Shown one piece after another: positions 34,675 through 43,400 of a stretch of DNA of 64,000 nt (the first letter of the stretch is position 1; each line of letters begins with the position of its first letter). The position numbers and the translations under genes are program-made. The DNA comes from Candidatus Cybelea sp. Lineage in GTDB: Bacteria > Vulcanimicrobiota > Vulcanimicrobiia > Vulcanimicrobiales > Vulcanimicrobiaceae. The stretch lies in assembly GCA_036489315.1 (NCBI GenBank), contig DASXFZ010000059.1, positions 40,541-104,540 on the forward strand. Direction: 5' to 3'. The notes under the pieces were generated by a model, which made no database searches, had not been told where the DNA came from, and saw only the letters and a list, made by a program, of their open reading frames with translations.

Positions 34675-35112
34675 CTATCTCACCCTGCTCATCACGACGT
34701 CGACGGAGCCGTAGAAGCTGCCCGGGAACGTCTTTTGCGGCGAACCGCCGGCGGGAAACTTCCAAAACCCGAGATTCGCGCCGGCCGAAGCGATCACGCG
34801 ATTCTTTTGGATCCAGAAATCGCCGGAGCCGGCGCCGGAGAGCGACGTCGTGGTCGTGAGCGTCGCGCTGCTTGCGGTTATGCTGAACTGGTAGATCGTC
34901 GAAGTGTCGAGGTCGCCGAGACGTAGAGCAGGTTGTTTCGTCTCGGCGCTGGGCCGCATCCACGAGTGCGCGGCCGGTGCGGGCGCGAGGCTCGCGCCGC
35001 CCCGCGCGGCGGGCGCCGGCGTTACGCTGGTCGTCTGCAATCCTCCGCAGCCGGCGAGAAACGCGGCGGCCACGCAATAGCTTGCCAAAGAACGGCTAAG
35101 TGGGGCTTTCAT
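34675..35112 (-). CDS. Short lipoprotein with a single propeller-like blade
   Basis: A 145-residue lipoprotein: signal peptide with lipobox LAGC at residue 22, a long proline/alanine linker, and a mature domain ending WKFPAGGSPQKTFPGSFYG. That ending is similar to the last blade of the propeller lipoprotein at 50.7 kb (FKYPAGGSPIATFTGAFDT). It looks like a truncated or reduced relative of the NHL-type family of this genome. A GGAGGTAGAGGAG ribosome site precedes the ATG. Confidence 0.65.
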   Translation of the reverse strand: MKAPLSRSLASYCVAAAFLAGCGGLQTTSVTPAPAARGGASLAPAPAAHSWMRPSAETKQPALRLGDLDTSTIYQFSITASSATLTTTTSLSGAGSGDFWIQKNRVIASAGANLGFWKFPAGGSPQKTFPGSFYGSVDVVMSRVR

Positions 35113-35180
35113 CTCCTCTACCTCCTAAGCTCCAACGGGTCAGAGGCAAGCAGGTTCTGCGCTGGGCGAGCGCCCTCCGT

Positions 35181-35693
35181 TTAGGAGCCGCGCACGATCT
35201 TGAAAGCGTAGCAGGTGTACGACTCGTGCCGAACGTGAACTTCGGCTGCCTCTTCATCGCAAAGAAACGCCGCGGCTTGTTCGGCCGCCGCGCCGGCTTC
35301 GGCCACGGCAGCGTCGACGATCCGTCCGTCGTGGCCGTAGGCACGCAGAACGAGCCGCCGCCGCGCGAAATCGGCTGGGAACGCATCGGCGCTCGTGTAC
35401 GGCTCGCAGCGCCGAGCGTGGACGAAGATCGGCCCGATCTCCGCGTACGGGCTGGTATCGGGCAAAGGCTGATACGAGAGCAACAGGAGCTCTTCGGGCT
35501 CGGACGAGATGCGCAGGCAGACGCGGCACGGCCCCGTATCGCGTACGACTTTGACGTCGTGCCCGAAACGATCGCGCATCGTTTCGCGAGCTTCAGCAGC
35601 AACCTCTTGCGGAACCGCCAAATAGGTTAACGATCCGATCGATACTTTTGGATTCACCCCTCGATCATAATCCGTTCCGCCCGGCCGGACCAT
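35181..35693 (-). CDS. DUF1203 family protein
   Basis: A 170-residue cytoplasmic protein. The segment DTGPCRVCLRISSEPEELLLLSY followed by SPYAEIGPIFVHARRCEPY and a final VRHESYTCYAFKI is typical of DUF1203, for which no function is established. Conserved cysteines at both ends suggest a possible metal or redox site. A GTG at residue 13 is an alternative start. It is divergent from the nickel/cobalt operon. Confidence 0.82.
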   Translation of the reverse strand: MVRPGGTDYDRGVNPKVSIGSLTYLAVPQEVAAEARETMRDRFGHDVKVVRDTGPCRVCLRISSEPEELLLLSYQPLPDTSPYAEIGPIFVHARRCEPYTSADAFPADFARRRLVLRAYGHDGRIVDAAVAEAGAAAEQAAAFLCDEEAAEVHVRHESYTCYAFKIVRGS

Positions 35694-35702
35694 CCGAATC
35701 TT

Positions 35703-35758
35703 GCTCTAAAACTTTTTGCTCCGAGCTAAATCCAGATCCTCGTCGGCACCGTTAGAGC
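35703..35758. promoter_or_regulatory. Inverted repeat upstream of the Ni/Co operon
   Basis: GCTCTAA (35703-35709) and TTAGAGC (35752-35758) are complementary and flank the 42 bases before the GTG start of the NicO-type gene. They could close a hairpin over the start or form part of an operator. No known nickel-responsive (NikR, NiCo riboswitch) consensus is recognised. Confidence 0.25.
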
Positions 35759-35765
35759 ACCAATC

Positions 35766-37259
35766 GTGAATCGAAATAGCATCGCGCTTCGCTTGTGCGC
35801 ACTGGGCGCCGGTCTCGTGCTGGCCACCATCGCCGGCATGGGCCGCGCCCAAGCGCATCCCCTCGGCAACTTTACGATCAACCACCTTGCACGGCTGCAG
35901 CCCGAGTCCGGGCGGCTGCGCGTGCATTACGTCTTAGACATCGCCGAGATCCCGACGTTCCAGATCATGCACGCCGCGGGACCCTGGAGCCCGCAGGCGA
36001 TGCGCAACTGGCAAAACGCGGAGGCTTCGCTGGTCGCCAAGGGCCTTTCGATACGTGCCAACGGCGTTGCGCTGCGCCTGCACCTCGATCGAACGGCGGC
36101 GCGCGCGCGTCCCGGCGCCGGAGGCTTGCCGATTCTCTACTGGACCGGCGATTACACAACTCGCCTTCCCGTGCGCGCGGCGGTTTCGGTGCGCGACTCG
36201 GTCTATGGGGATCGGCGCATCGGCTGGAAAGATATTATTCTGCCCGGCCTCGTCGATCCGACCAACGAACTGCGCTCGTATCCCAGCGCGTTGATCGGCT
36301 CCCCGCGTCAAAACGACGCTGCCGCGTTCGAGGTGCTCGGCGGGGTCCGGGTCGCTCGAGTGCACGTAAGCGGCGACGACTCGAGCGGCTTTGGCACGCC
36401 TTCGATGGTGCGCACGTCCATGCTCTCAGATCTTTTTGCGCGGGACGGACAAACGCCCGCATGGATTCTTCTAACTATCCTTGCCGCATTTGGCCTGGGG
36501 GCGCTGCATGGCCTCGAGCCCGGGCACGGTAAAGCCTTGCTCGCCTTTACGCTGGTCGGAGCGCGCGCAACCTTCAAACAAGCCGCCATTCTTGCCGGCG
36601 CGTTAACCTTTGCGCACACGATCGCCGTGCTGCTCTTAGGGCTCCTGCTCTTTTTCTTAGCCGGTTTCGCGACCGAGAGCCTTTTTACGTGGATTACTCT
36701 GGTCTCCGGCGTCGCCGTGTCGGCAATCGGCGCGCGCGGTCTGTCGATCGCCGTCACGCGTGCCGCCCGCCAACGGGAGCACGCCCACGCGCACGAGCAT
36801 GCAATTCCCGGCACCCGCCCGCTGCATTTCCCCAGCGCCGTCGTCGCCGCGATGAGCGGCGGAATCGCACCGTGCCCCGCCGCGATCGTCGTGCTGCTGA
36901 CGGCGCTGCGGCTGCACCGCGTCGGCTATGGCTTGTTGCTCATCGTCATTTTCAGTCTCGGCCTCGCGGCCATCCTCACCGGCCTCGGCGTCGCCGTCGT
37001 CCACGGCGCCGCGTGGCTGCAGCGGCGATCGGGATTCGAACGAATCGCCCGTGCCGCACCGTTACTCACCTCAATCGTCATCTCGACCATCGGCTCGGTC
37101 ATGGTAGGGCAAGCCCTGGTGCAACAGGGCCTCCGGGCGCCCGTTTCGGGCATCGCTCTAGCCGTATTTCTCGGCGCCGCTCTTTACGCCGCCGTCAACT
37201 TCGTCCTGTTCTCGTCGCGGTCCGCGCACCGCATACTCGCCATAAAGGAGACCACATGA
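35766..37259 (+). CDS. NicO/RcnA-type nickel/cobalt transporter with periplasmic domain
   Basis: A 497-residue membrane protein. The first 30 residues are a signal/anchor (ends AQA), then about 200 residues of extracytoplasmic domain starting HPLGNFTINHLARL, then a six-segment transporter. It carries the signature HGLEPGHGKALLAF near residue 247, SGGIAPCPAAIVVLL near 365, and a histidine-rich loop REHAHAHEHA near 337 that would bind Ni or Co. It probably exports or takes up Ni/Co; direction cannot be read from sequence. Starts with GTG and overlaps the next gene as ATGA. Confidence 0.87.
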   Translation: MNRNSIALRLCALGAGLVLATIAGMGRAQAHPLGNFTINHLARLQPESGRLRVHYVLDIAEIPTFQIMHAAGPWSPQAMRNWQNAEASLVAKGLSIRANGVALRLHLDRTAARARPGAGGLPILYWTGDYTTRLPVRAAVSVRDSVYGDRRIGWKDIILPGLVDPTNELRSYPSALIGSPRQNDAAAFEVLGGVRVARVHVSGDDSSGFGTPSMVRTSMLSDLFARDGQTPAWILLTILAAFGLGALHGLEPGHGKALLAFTLVGARATFKQAAILAGALTFAHTIAVLLLGLLLFFLAGFATESLFTWITLVSGVAVSAIGARGLSIAVTRAARQREHAHAHEHAIPGTRPLHFPSAVVAAMSGGIAPCPAAIVVLLTALRLHRVGYGLLLIVIFSLGLAAILTGLGVAVVHGAAWLQRRSGFERIARAAPLLTSIVISTIGSVMVGQALVQQGLRAPVSGIALAVFLGAALYAAVNFVLFSSRSAHRILAIKETT

Positions 37260-38335
37260 AACTGCTTCGCACAGGCGGTACGATGCTGGCAGTCTTTTTA
37301 CTCGCGTTCACCGTCTCGCTCTACTCGTTCAAAGCGGCACGAGGATCCGACCATCAAGACTCACCCACCGTCGTCTCAAACCCGCTTGCGGATATCACCG
37401 ACGTCTACACGTTCCCCGACCCGCACGATGCGTCGAGGGTAGCCCTGGCTATGGACGTCCGTCCCCTCATCCCCGCCGGAATGACCAGCGGGATAGCGCT
37501 CGACCCCAACGTCCTGTACCAGTTCAAAATCGCGACGAGCGGCGTCGCGTCCGGTTCCTTCACGGAGAATACCGTCATTCAGTTCACCGCAAACACGACC
37601 GGAACGTCGCAGAAGATCACGTTGTACGGGCCGGCAAAGCCCAACGAAGTCGGCACGGCCAACACGACGGTGCGCAAAACAGGAACGTTCTCGTTCGATA
37701 AGCCGGAGTCGCTCGGGAAGATCCGCGTCTTCGCCGGGCCGCGGCGCGATCCGTTCTACTTCGATCTCGCTCAGTTCTTCAAGATCGTTCCCGACCGCGA
37801 TTACAAGAACCATCCCAATCCCCCGCCGCCGAGCGCGACGTCTTTCCGCTTTGCCACGGGTTCGCAGCCCATCGTTCTCGACGGCGTGAGCTACGGAACG
37901 GCCCACTCCAACGGCTGCGTCATCGCCAAGCCGCACGATTACCTCGCACCATTCGACGTGCTGTCGATCGTGATCGAAATGCCCAAAGCGATGCTTGCGC
38001 CGGCGGGCGGATCGCCGAGCGTAATCGGCCTGTGGGCGACCACCGCCACCCCAACGGTCAAGCAGAATAGGAGTGTACGAAATGAAATCCCGTTTTACGC
38101 TGGCCCTTGTGGCCGCAGCGTTGGCCGGCGTCGCGATCGGCGGCTGTACGAGCTCCGCCACTACGGCGGTGACGCCCATTGCCGGCCCGTCCTCTCCCTC
38201 GGCCGGCACGGTGTACAAACAGATCGAATTGCTCGCGCGCCCAGCCGTCAAGGAAGCGTTCGAAGCGTTCGAAGACCACAACACGACGAACCGCTCGGAA
38301 CCATACGCGGATCCGGTGCTCAAGAAGCAAATTAA
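37256..38335 (+). CDS. Secreted DUF4331 family protein (N-terminal part)
   Basis: A secreted protein with signal peptide (MKLLRTGGTMLAVFLLAF) and the DUF4331 opening SDHQDSPTVVSNPLADITDVYTFPDPHD, later LYQFKIATSG, FAGPRRDPFYFDL and SVIGLWATTA. Homology stops near residue 270; from there the ORF runs on for 263 bases inside the next gene in another frame, giving an arginine-rich tail that does not look genuine. A TAG at 38068-38070 in a neighbouring frame, just before the next ribosome site, suggests that a small indel removed the natural stop. DUF4331 function is unknown. Ribosome site AAAGGAG. Confidence 0.8.
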   Translation: MKLLRTGGTMLAVFLLAFTVSLYSFKAARGSDHQDSPTVVSNPLADITDVYTFPDPHDASRVALAMDVRPLIPAGMTSGIALDPNVLYQFKIATSGVASGSFTENTVIQFTANTTGTSQKITLYGPAKPNEVGTANTTVRKTGTFSFDKPESLGKIRVFAGPRRDPFYFDLAQFFKIVPDRDYKNHPNPPPPSATSFRFATGSQPIVLDGVSYGTAHSNGCVIAKPHDYLAPFDVLSIVIEMPKAMLAPAGGSPSVIGLWATTATPTVKQNRSVRNEIPFYAGPCGRSVGRRRDRRLYELRHYGGDAHCRPVLSLGRHGVQTDRIARAPSRQGSVRSVRRPQHDEPLGTIRGSGAQEAN

Positions 38336-38669
38336 ATCATTTTCGCTGTTGTTCCGCGGCAAGACATGGGCCGGCACGTTGCAGGCAGTTCTCTACCCCA
38401 ACGTGATGAAGGCCGATCTCTCGCAGAACACCACGAAAGCCGCCTACCTCGGTTACGAGACCGGCGGCGCCACCGGGAGCAAGTTCGGCGGCCGCGCCCT
38501 TGACGACGACGTGATCGACATTTCGCTGGGCGCAATCTTCGGCAATACCCTCTCGGCGCTCGGGCTTATTCCCGACGACCATAAGGAAGCGCCGTGCTTG
38601 ACGACCGACAACGTCGCGTACGATAAATCAAACACCGCCACGTTTCCCTACGTTCAGGCACCGCTCTAA
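38082..38669 (+). CDS. DUF4331-related lipoprotein (C-terminal part)
   Basis: A 195-residue lipoprotein: MKSRFTLALVAAALAGVAIGGCTS has a proper lipobox, and AGGAG lies 8 bases before the ATG. The mature part YKQIELLARPAVKEAFEAFEDHN and DVIDISLGAIFGNTLSALG corresponds to the C-terminal section of DUF4331 proteins, which normally follows WATT in one chain. So the family is divided over two exported polypeptides here. It is followed 2 bases later by the TPR gene. Confidence 0.8.
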   Translation: MKSRFTLALVAAALAGVAIGGCTSSATTAVTPIAGPSSPSAGTVYKQIELLARPAVKEAFEAFEDHNTTNRSEPYADPVLKKQIKSFSLLFRGKTWAGTLQAVLYPNVMKADLSQNTTKAAYLGYETGGATGSKFGGRALDDDVIDISLGAIFGNTLSALGLIPDDHKEAPCLTTDNVAYDKSNTATFPYVQAPL

Positions 38670-38671
38670 CG

Positions 38672-39994
38672 ATGCGAGGGGCTGGGGCAGTTCTCGCTCT
38701 TGCCGCCGCCCTCGCCATAGGGGTGGGGTGGCCACGGTTTGCCGCTCATCGAGCGCGCGCCGCCGAGGCCGCTCCCGCCCCAATTCAGACCGACTACCTT
38801 CACCGCAACCAATACATTGCGTTTTATGAGGCACAGCTGCGCGGCGATCCGCAGGATCAGATCACGGCACGGGTTTTGGGGAGCCAGTACCTCCAACGAT
38901 TTCGCGAAGCCGGAGACCTCAACGACGTCGCGCGGGCGCTCGCGGTCGCGAAGCGTTCGCTGCACCTGCAGCGGCAGGGAAACGTAGCGGCGCTAAGCGT
39001 GATCGCGTCGTGCGAGCTGACGTTTCACCGCTTTACCGCGGCGCTGGCGACCGAACACGACGCGGCCGACGCCGCGCCCTTCGACGACGACGCTCGCGCG
39101 CAAAGCGCTTCGATCCTCATGGAGCTCGGCCGCTACACCGAGGCCGCACACATTCTGGCCCGGCCGCAGCAGCGCGACCCGAATCCAACGTGGATGTCGA
39201 TTCGAGCGCGCTATTACGAACTGACCGGCAATCTGGGCGGCGCTCGGATCGCGATGAACGCTGCCGCGCAAATCGTCGACGGGATGATCAGCGTTCCAGC
39301 CTATGCGCGATCTTGGTACCACATGCGCGCCGGTCAGCTCGCCTTTGAGGCGGGTGATCCGAACGCGGCGGCTGCCGCTTTCGACGAAGCGCTGCGTATC
39401 TATCCCGATAATTCGATGGCCCTCCTCCTTCAGGCAAAGCTCTACCGTGCGCAGCGCGACTGGCCGCGCGCACTTGCCTCGGCGCAACGCAGCGCCGAGC
39501 TCTATCCGTTACCGCAAGCCCTCGGGTACGAAGCCGACGCGCAACGCGCGCTGGGCGACGCCCCAGCAGCACAGCGGACCGACGCCCTGATCCGAGCCGA
39601 GCAGCGCCTCTTCAACGCACAAGGCATCAACGACCGCCTCCTGGCGATCTACTACGCGGAGCACGACGAACACCTCGACGACGCCCTCGCCGCGGCGCGG
39701 TCGGATCTCGACAAGCGCGGCAACGAAATATACGCCGACGACACCATGGCCTGGGTGCTTAGCGCGATGGGCCGCTGGGCACAGGCGCGGGTCTTCGCCC
39801 AACGGGCCGTTCGATACGACACGCAGGATCCCGAGCTGCAATATCACGCTGGGATTATTGCCTTACATACGGGACACCGCAACGAAGCACTCCGCCGATT
39901 ACACGACGCGCTGCAAACCGACGCGCACTTCCATCCATTCTACGCCGACGCCGCCCGTCAAGCCCTCCGCTCTTTAGATACCGCGGGAACCTAG
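38672..39994 (+). CDS. Secreted TPR protein of the Ni/Co cluster
   Basis: A 440-residue exported protein with an N-terminal signal (MRGAGAVLALAAALAIGVGW) and at least eight TPR-like helix pairs, for example ALAATEHDAADAAPFDDDARA, MRAGQLAFEAGDPNAAAAAFDE, and QYHAGIIALHTGHRNEALRR. It presumably scaffolds periplasmic protein contacts. It sits between the DUF4331 lipoprotein (2-base gap) and the NiCoT permease (2-base gap), so it probably belongs to the same machine. Confidence 0.82.
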   Translation: MRGAGAVLALAAALAIGVGWPRFAAHRARAAEAAPAPIQTDYLHRNQYIAFYEAQLRGDPQDQITARVLGSQYLQRFREAGDLNDVARALAVAKRSLHLQRQGNVAALSVIASCELTFHRFTAALATEHDAADAAPFDDDARAQSASILMELGRYTEAAHILARPQQRDPNPTWMSIRARYYELTGNLGGARIAMNAAAQIVDGMISVPAYARSWYHMRAGQLAFEAGDPNAAAAAFDEALRIYPDNSMALLLQAKLYRAQRDWPRALASAQRSAELYPLPQALGYEADAQRALGDAPAAQRTDALIRAEQRLFNAQGINDRLLAIYYAEHDEHLDDALAAARSDLDKRGNEIYADDTMAWVLSAMGRWAQARVFAQRAVRYDTQDPELQYHAGIIALHTGHRNEALRRLHDALQTDAHFHPFYADAARQALRSLDTAGT

Positions 39995-39996
39995 CC

Positions 39997-41049
39997 ATGG
40001 CGTCGCGCCTTTTCAGCCCAGGCCACTCGACGACCCGAGACAAAATCGTCGCCGTCTACGCCGCGCTCATCGGCCTCAATCTGACCGCGTGGGCTCTGGC
40101 GTTCTGGGCATTTTCGTCTCATCCGATCCTGCTCGGCACGGCAATGCTGGCCTACACGTTCGGCTTACGCCATGCTGTCGACGCCGATCATATCTCCGCG
40201 ATCGACAACGTCACGCGAAAGCTGATGCAGCAGGGCCAACGTCCGGTTGGGGTGGGTCTGTACTTCTCACTCGGCCATTCCAGCATCGTCGTTGCCCTCA
40301 GCGTAGGCATCGCGATCGGTGCCGGGGCCGTGAAAGCGCATCTGCCGGGCCTGCAACAGGCGGGCGAAATTATCGGAACCTCGATTTCTGCGGCATTCTT
40401 GTTTTTGGTCGCCGGAATCAACCTCGCCGTTCTGCTCGATATCGTTCGCGCGTTTCGCAAAGCCGGCAAAGATGCCGGTGCCGGCGTCGACGATATGCTC
40501 GACCGGCGCGGCTTGATTGGCCGCTTCTTCGGCGGGCTCATCAAAGTCGTCGATTCCAGCTGGAAGATGTACCCGATCGGCGTCCTCTTCGGTTTGGGCT
40601 TCGACACCGCAACCGAAGTCGGCTTGCTGGGCATCGCCGCCGTGGAGGCCGGGAAAGGCCTGCCGGTCGTCGACATTTTGATCTTTCCGCTGCTGTTCAC
40701 GGCCGGCATGTCGCTGCTCGACACCACCGATGGAGTTCTCATGCTCAGCACATACGGCTGGGCATACGTCAAGCCGATGCGCAAGCTGTACTACAACATG
40801 GTCGTTACGCTGATCTCCGTCCTGGTCGCGCTGATCGTCGGCGGGATCGAAGCGTTCGGCGTATTCGCACAGCGCCTCGGCCTCAGCGGGTCTCCGTGGA
40901 ATGCGCTCGCCGCCGTAAGCAATAATTTTGGAGTCCTCGGATTCGTCATCGTCGGCGTCTTCGCCGCCAGCTGGCTCGTCTGCGTAGCCGTGTACCGGCT
41001 GCGGCGGTACGACCGGCTCGATCTCGAGCCCGCATCCCCGGCGCGCTAG
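39997..41049 (+). CDS. NiCoT family nickel/cobalt permease (HoxN/NixA)
   Basis: High-affinity Ni2+/Co2+ uptake permease with eight membrane segments, 350 residues. The signature RHAVDADHISAIDN is near residue 55 in segment 2, with LGHSSIVV, LFGLGFDTATEVGLL and AGMSLLDTTDGVLM following as in HoxN, NixA and NhlF. These are the four conserved NiCoT motifs. It ends the five-gene cluster that begins with the NicO-type transporter. No urease or hydrogenase is in the window. Confidence 0.93.
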   Translation: MASRLFSPGHSTTRDKIVAVYAALIGLNLTAWALAFWAFSSHPILLGTAMLAYTFGLRHAVDADHISAIDNVTRKLMQQGQRPVGVGLYFSLGHSSIVVALSVGIAIGAGAVKAHLPGLQQAGEIIGTSISAAFLFLVAGINLAVLLDIVRAFRKAGKDAGAGVDDMLDRRGLIGRFFGGLIKVVDSSWKMYPIGVLFGLGFDTATEVGLLGIAAVEAGKGLPVVDILIFPLLFTAGMSLLDTTDGVLMLSTYGWAYVKPMRKLYYNMVVTLISVLVALIVGGIEAFGVFAQRLGLSGSPWNALAAVSNNFGVLGFVIVGVFAASWLVCVAVYRLRRYDRLDLEPASPAR

Positions 41050-41233
41050 TCGCCGCCCAGCACCGCCGCGAACGCCGCTCGCGAGCAAATCGGCACCGAT
41101 CGTCGTGTCCGTGTCATCTTCATTCTTTGGAGAGGCTTTTACGGTCGTCCGAAGCAAGACAGCGCCGCAGCGCCCCTGCGCGCTGCACACCAGGCTGCGG
41201 ACGATAATCGTAGCCGCTAGAAGGCGGGGCTTT

Positions 41234-42457
41234 ATGCCTGTTCGGCTCATGAGTTTAGTGTTCGGCGTCGCGCTGCTCGGCGCAAGCACCCCGGCGCCGG
41301 CGCTCAAGCCGATCAGCCAAGCTGCATTGCAAACGATGGTGGACGCCACCGCCAGGGAGCTCATGCTTCCCGGCGCCCTCGTGCTTCTGCGCACGCCGCA
41401 AGGCGACTTCACGGCCGCTTACGGCACCACACAGATCGGCACGACGAGCCGGCCTTCAGCCGGCACGTACTTTCGAATTGCCTCGAACACCAAGACGATG
41501 ACCGCCGCGGTGATCGTGCAGCTGGCCCAGGAAGGCAAACTCAAATTCGGCGACCCGGTTTCGAAGTACGTCGCCGGCGTGCCGAACGGCGACAACATCA
41601 CAATCGCCGAACTTCTGGATATGCGCAGCGGTCTCTACGACTACACGAGCTCGCCGGAGGTCGCCGCGATCATCGACCACGATATGAGCAAAACCTGGAC
41701 CCCCGCCGAACTGCTGGCGATCGCGTTTGCGCGGCCGCCCAATTTCGCTCCCGATGCGCAATACGAATACTCCAATACAAACTACGCGCTGCTGGGCCTG
41801 ATCGTTGAGCGAGTCGACCGCAAAGGGTTGGCCGAAGCACTGCAGCAGCGCTTGTTCGGCCCGCTCGGCCTGCGCCACACCGCGTTGCCTCCAAGCAACG
41901 TGGTCGCACTCCCAGATCCGTATTCGCACGGGTACCTGTACGGGAGCTCCTCAGTCGCCTTACTCGGAACGCCCCCGTATTCGCCTGCGGTCCAGGCAGC
42001 GGCCCGCGCGGGAACGCTCGTGCCCAACGACTACACGAATCTGAACCACTCCTTTGCCGCCGCGGCCGGAGGTGTCGTCTCAACCGCCGACGATCTCGCG
42101 ATCTGGATCAGGGCACTGGTCTCCGGCCGCGTGTTCGACGCGGCGTATCAGCAGCGCTGGCTCGAGAGCCTGCGACCCGAGGACCCGAGCAAGCCAGGCG
42201 GCCAGCAGTACGGCTACGGCATCAGCCAGCTGCGCTGGGGATCCAATGCCATCTACTTTCACGGAGGCGAGACCCCCGGCTACAATTCGTTCATGGGCTA
42301 CGATCCCGCCAACGGCGTAGCGCTGATCGTGTGGACGAATCTAACCGTTTCGCTCGACGACAAACCGACGGCCAATGCGCTCATGTTAAAAGTGCTCGAT
42401 CAAATTTACGCCGAGTCGCCGCTCACGCCCGCGCCGTTACCGAGCGCCGGCCCTTAA
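41234..42457 (+). CDS. Serine beta-lactamase-like hydrolase (class C/EstB type)
   Basis: A 407-residue exported protein (signal peptide ends about residue 22). Catalytic motifs are SNTK in FRIASNTKTMTAAV (SxxK, near residue 85), YSNTNYALLG (YxN) and HGGETPGYN in place of KTG. This is the pattern of class C beta-lactamase-like esterases and D-aminopeptidases rather than of true resistance enzymes. The substrate is unknown. AAGGCGGGG precedes the ATG at 41234; an in-frame ATG follows 5 codons later. Confidence 0.87.
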   Translation: MPVRLMSLVFGVALLGASTPAPALKPISQAALQTMVDATARELMLPGALVLLRTPQGDFTAAYGTTQIGTTSRPSAGTYFRIASNTKTMTAAVIVQLAQEGKLKFGDPVSKYVAGVPNGDNITIAELLDMRSGLYDYTSSPEVAAIIDHDMSKTWTPAELLAIAFARPPNFAPDAQYEYSNTNYALLGLIVERVDRKGLAEALQQRLFGPLGLRHTALPPSNVVALPDPYSHGYLYGSSSVALLGTPPYSPAVQAAARAGTLVPNDYTNLNHSFAAAAGGVVSTADDLAIWIRALVSGRVFDAAYQQRWLESLRPEDPSKPGGQQYGYGISQLRWGSNAIYFHGGETPGYNSFMGYDPANGVALIVWTNLTVSLDDKPTANALMLKVLDQIYAESPLTPAPLPSAGP

Positions 42458-42470
42458 CGCTTCCCACACT

Positions 42471-42968
42471 GTGGACCTGATTTGGAGTCTCGGAGCGCGG
42501 TACTGCGCGCGCCAGCACGCGCACGCTTTCATCTGGCTATGGTGCCTGCTTTTGGCGCTCGCGGCCGTGGCCCTGATCGTACGCCGGCGCGGAAGGAGCT
42601 TCGCGGCGGCCGTTCTTCTACTGCTTGCCGTCTGCACCGCACCGCTCGGCGCCGCGATCTTCTACGCGTGCTCCGCTTCGGCACCATACTCGCTGGGACT
42701 CGGTGCGCCGGACATCTCCGCCGCGCGCCTCACCGCGCTTACGTGTTTGGGCCAGAGCGCCTCGACCTCGGCCGTTCTCTGGACGGTGGTCGCGCTATCG
42801 TGCAGTGCGGCACTAGGATCGATCGCGTGGGGACGGGTGCTCGGCAGGACCGCGGCAGTTCGCGCTCTCTGCTACATCGCCGCGGCGCTGTTACTGCTTC
42901 TCGCCGCTACCGTCGGCTTCGCTTGGTTTTTCGATAACTCTTGGTGCTCGTTGCGCCGGTTGTTTTAG
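42471..42968 (+). CDS. Small polytopic membrane protein
   Basis: A 165-residue protein with four hydrophobic segments (WLWCLLLALAAVALIV, FAAAVLLLLAVCTAPLG, a weaker third, and ALCYIAAALLLLLAATVGFAW) and several cysteines on the outer loops. It starts with GTG at 42471 and has no clear ribosome site. No family is recognised. It precedes another small membrane protein by 4 bases. Confidence 0.55.
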   Translation: MDLIWSLGARYCARQHAHAFIWLWCLLLALAAVALIVRRRGRSFAAAVLLLLAVCTAPLGAAIFYACSASAPYSLGLGAPDISAARLTALTCLGQSASTSAVLWTVVALSCSAALGSIAWGRVLGRTAAVRALCYIAAALLLLLAATVGFAWFFDNSWCSLRRLF

Positions 42969-42972
42969 CTCG

Positions 42973-43299
42973 ATGACACACGAATACACCATCGTCCTCC
43001 TCGCCATGGGCCACGCGGAGATGGCCGTCGCCCAGGACCTAGCGGCGCGATACTGCCCGCACAGCAAAGCAGTCTTTTCGTTGAGGCTGTGGGCGATTTT
43101 TGCAGGGTTCGTCGCGGCCGTACTCGTGCTCTTCTGGGCGGCAAACCGTTACCCGAAGCGGTCGCTGAGCCGAACGCAGCTCTATGTCGCCGCGGGAGCT
43201 TTGCTGCTCTTCGCGATCGGCGCCGGCGCGCTCGTTCTTTATGGACTATCCGGTTGCAGCGGCACGGCCGCTGAAGGCCTCATCTGGGATTGGCCATAG
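42973..43299 (+). CDS. Small membrane protein
   Basis: A 108-residue protein with two hydrophobic segments (LWAIFAGFVAAVLVLFWAA and YVAAGALLLFAIGAGALVLYG) joined by a basic loop, and cysteines at both ends. No family is recognised. It lies in tandem with the preceding small membrane protein and may work with it. Confidence 0.55.
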   Translation: MTHEYTIVLLAMGHAEMAVAQDLAARYCPHSKAVFSLRLWAIFAGFVAAVLVLFWAANRYPKRSLSRTQLYVAAGALLLFAIGAGALVLYGLSGCSGTAAEGLIWDWP

Positions 43300-43400
43300 C
43301 ATTGGACGTGTAGAGGGTTCGGCTCATCGCAGCGAGCAATTCGACCGCTCTCTACATAACCCCCGATGCGCCGACTGGCGCGCCCTACAGGAGATGCCTC

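Noticed and set aside
36200..42457. Urease or hydrogenase genes as nickel users
   Set aside because: None of the genes near the Ni/Co transporters resembles a urease, hydrogenase or their maturation proteins.
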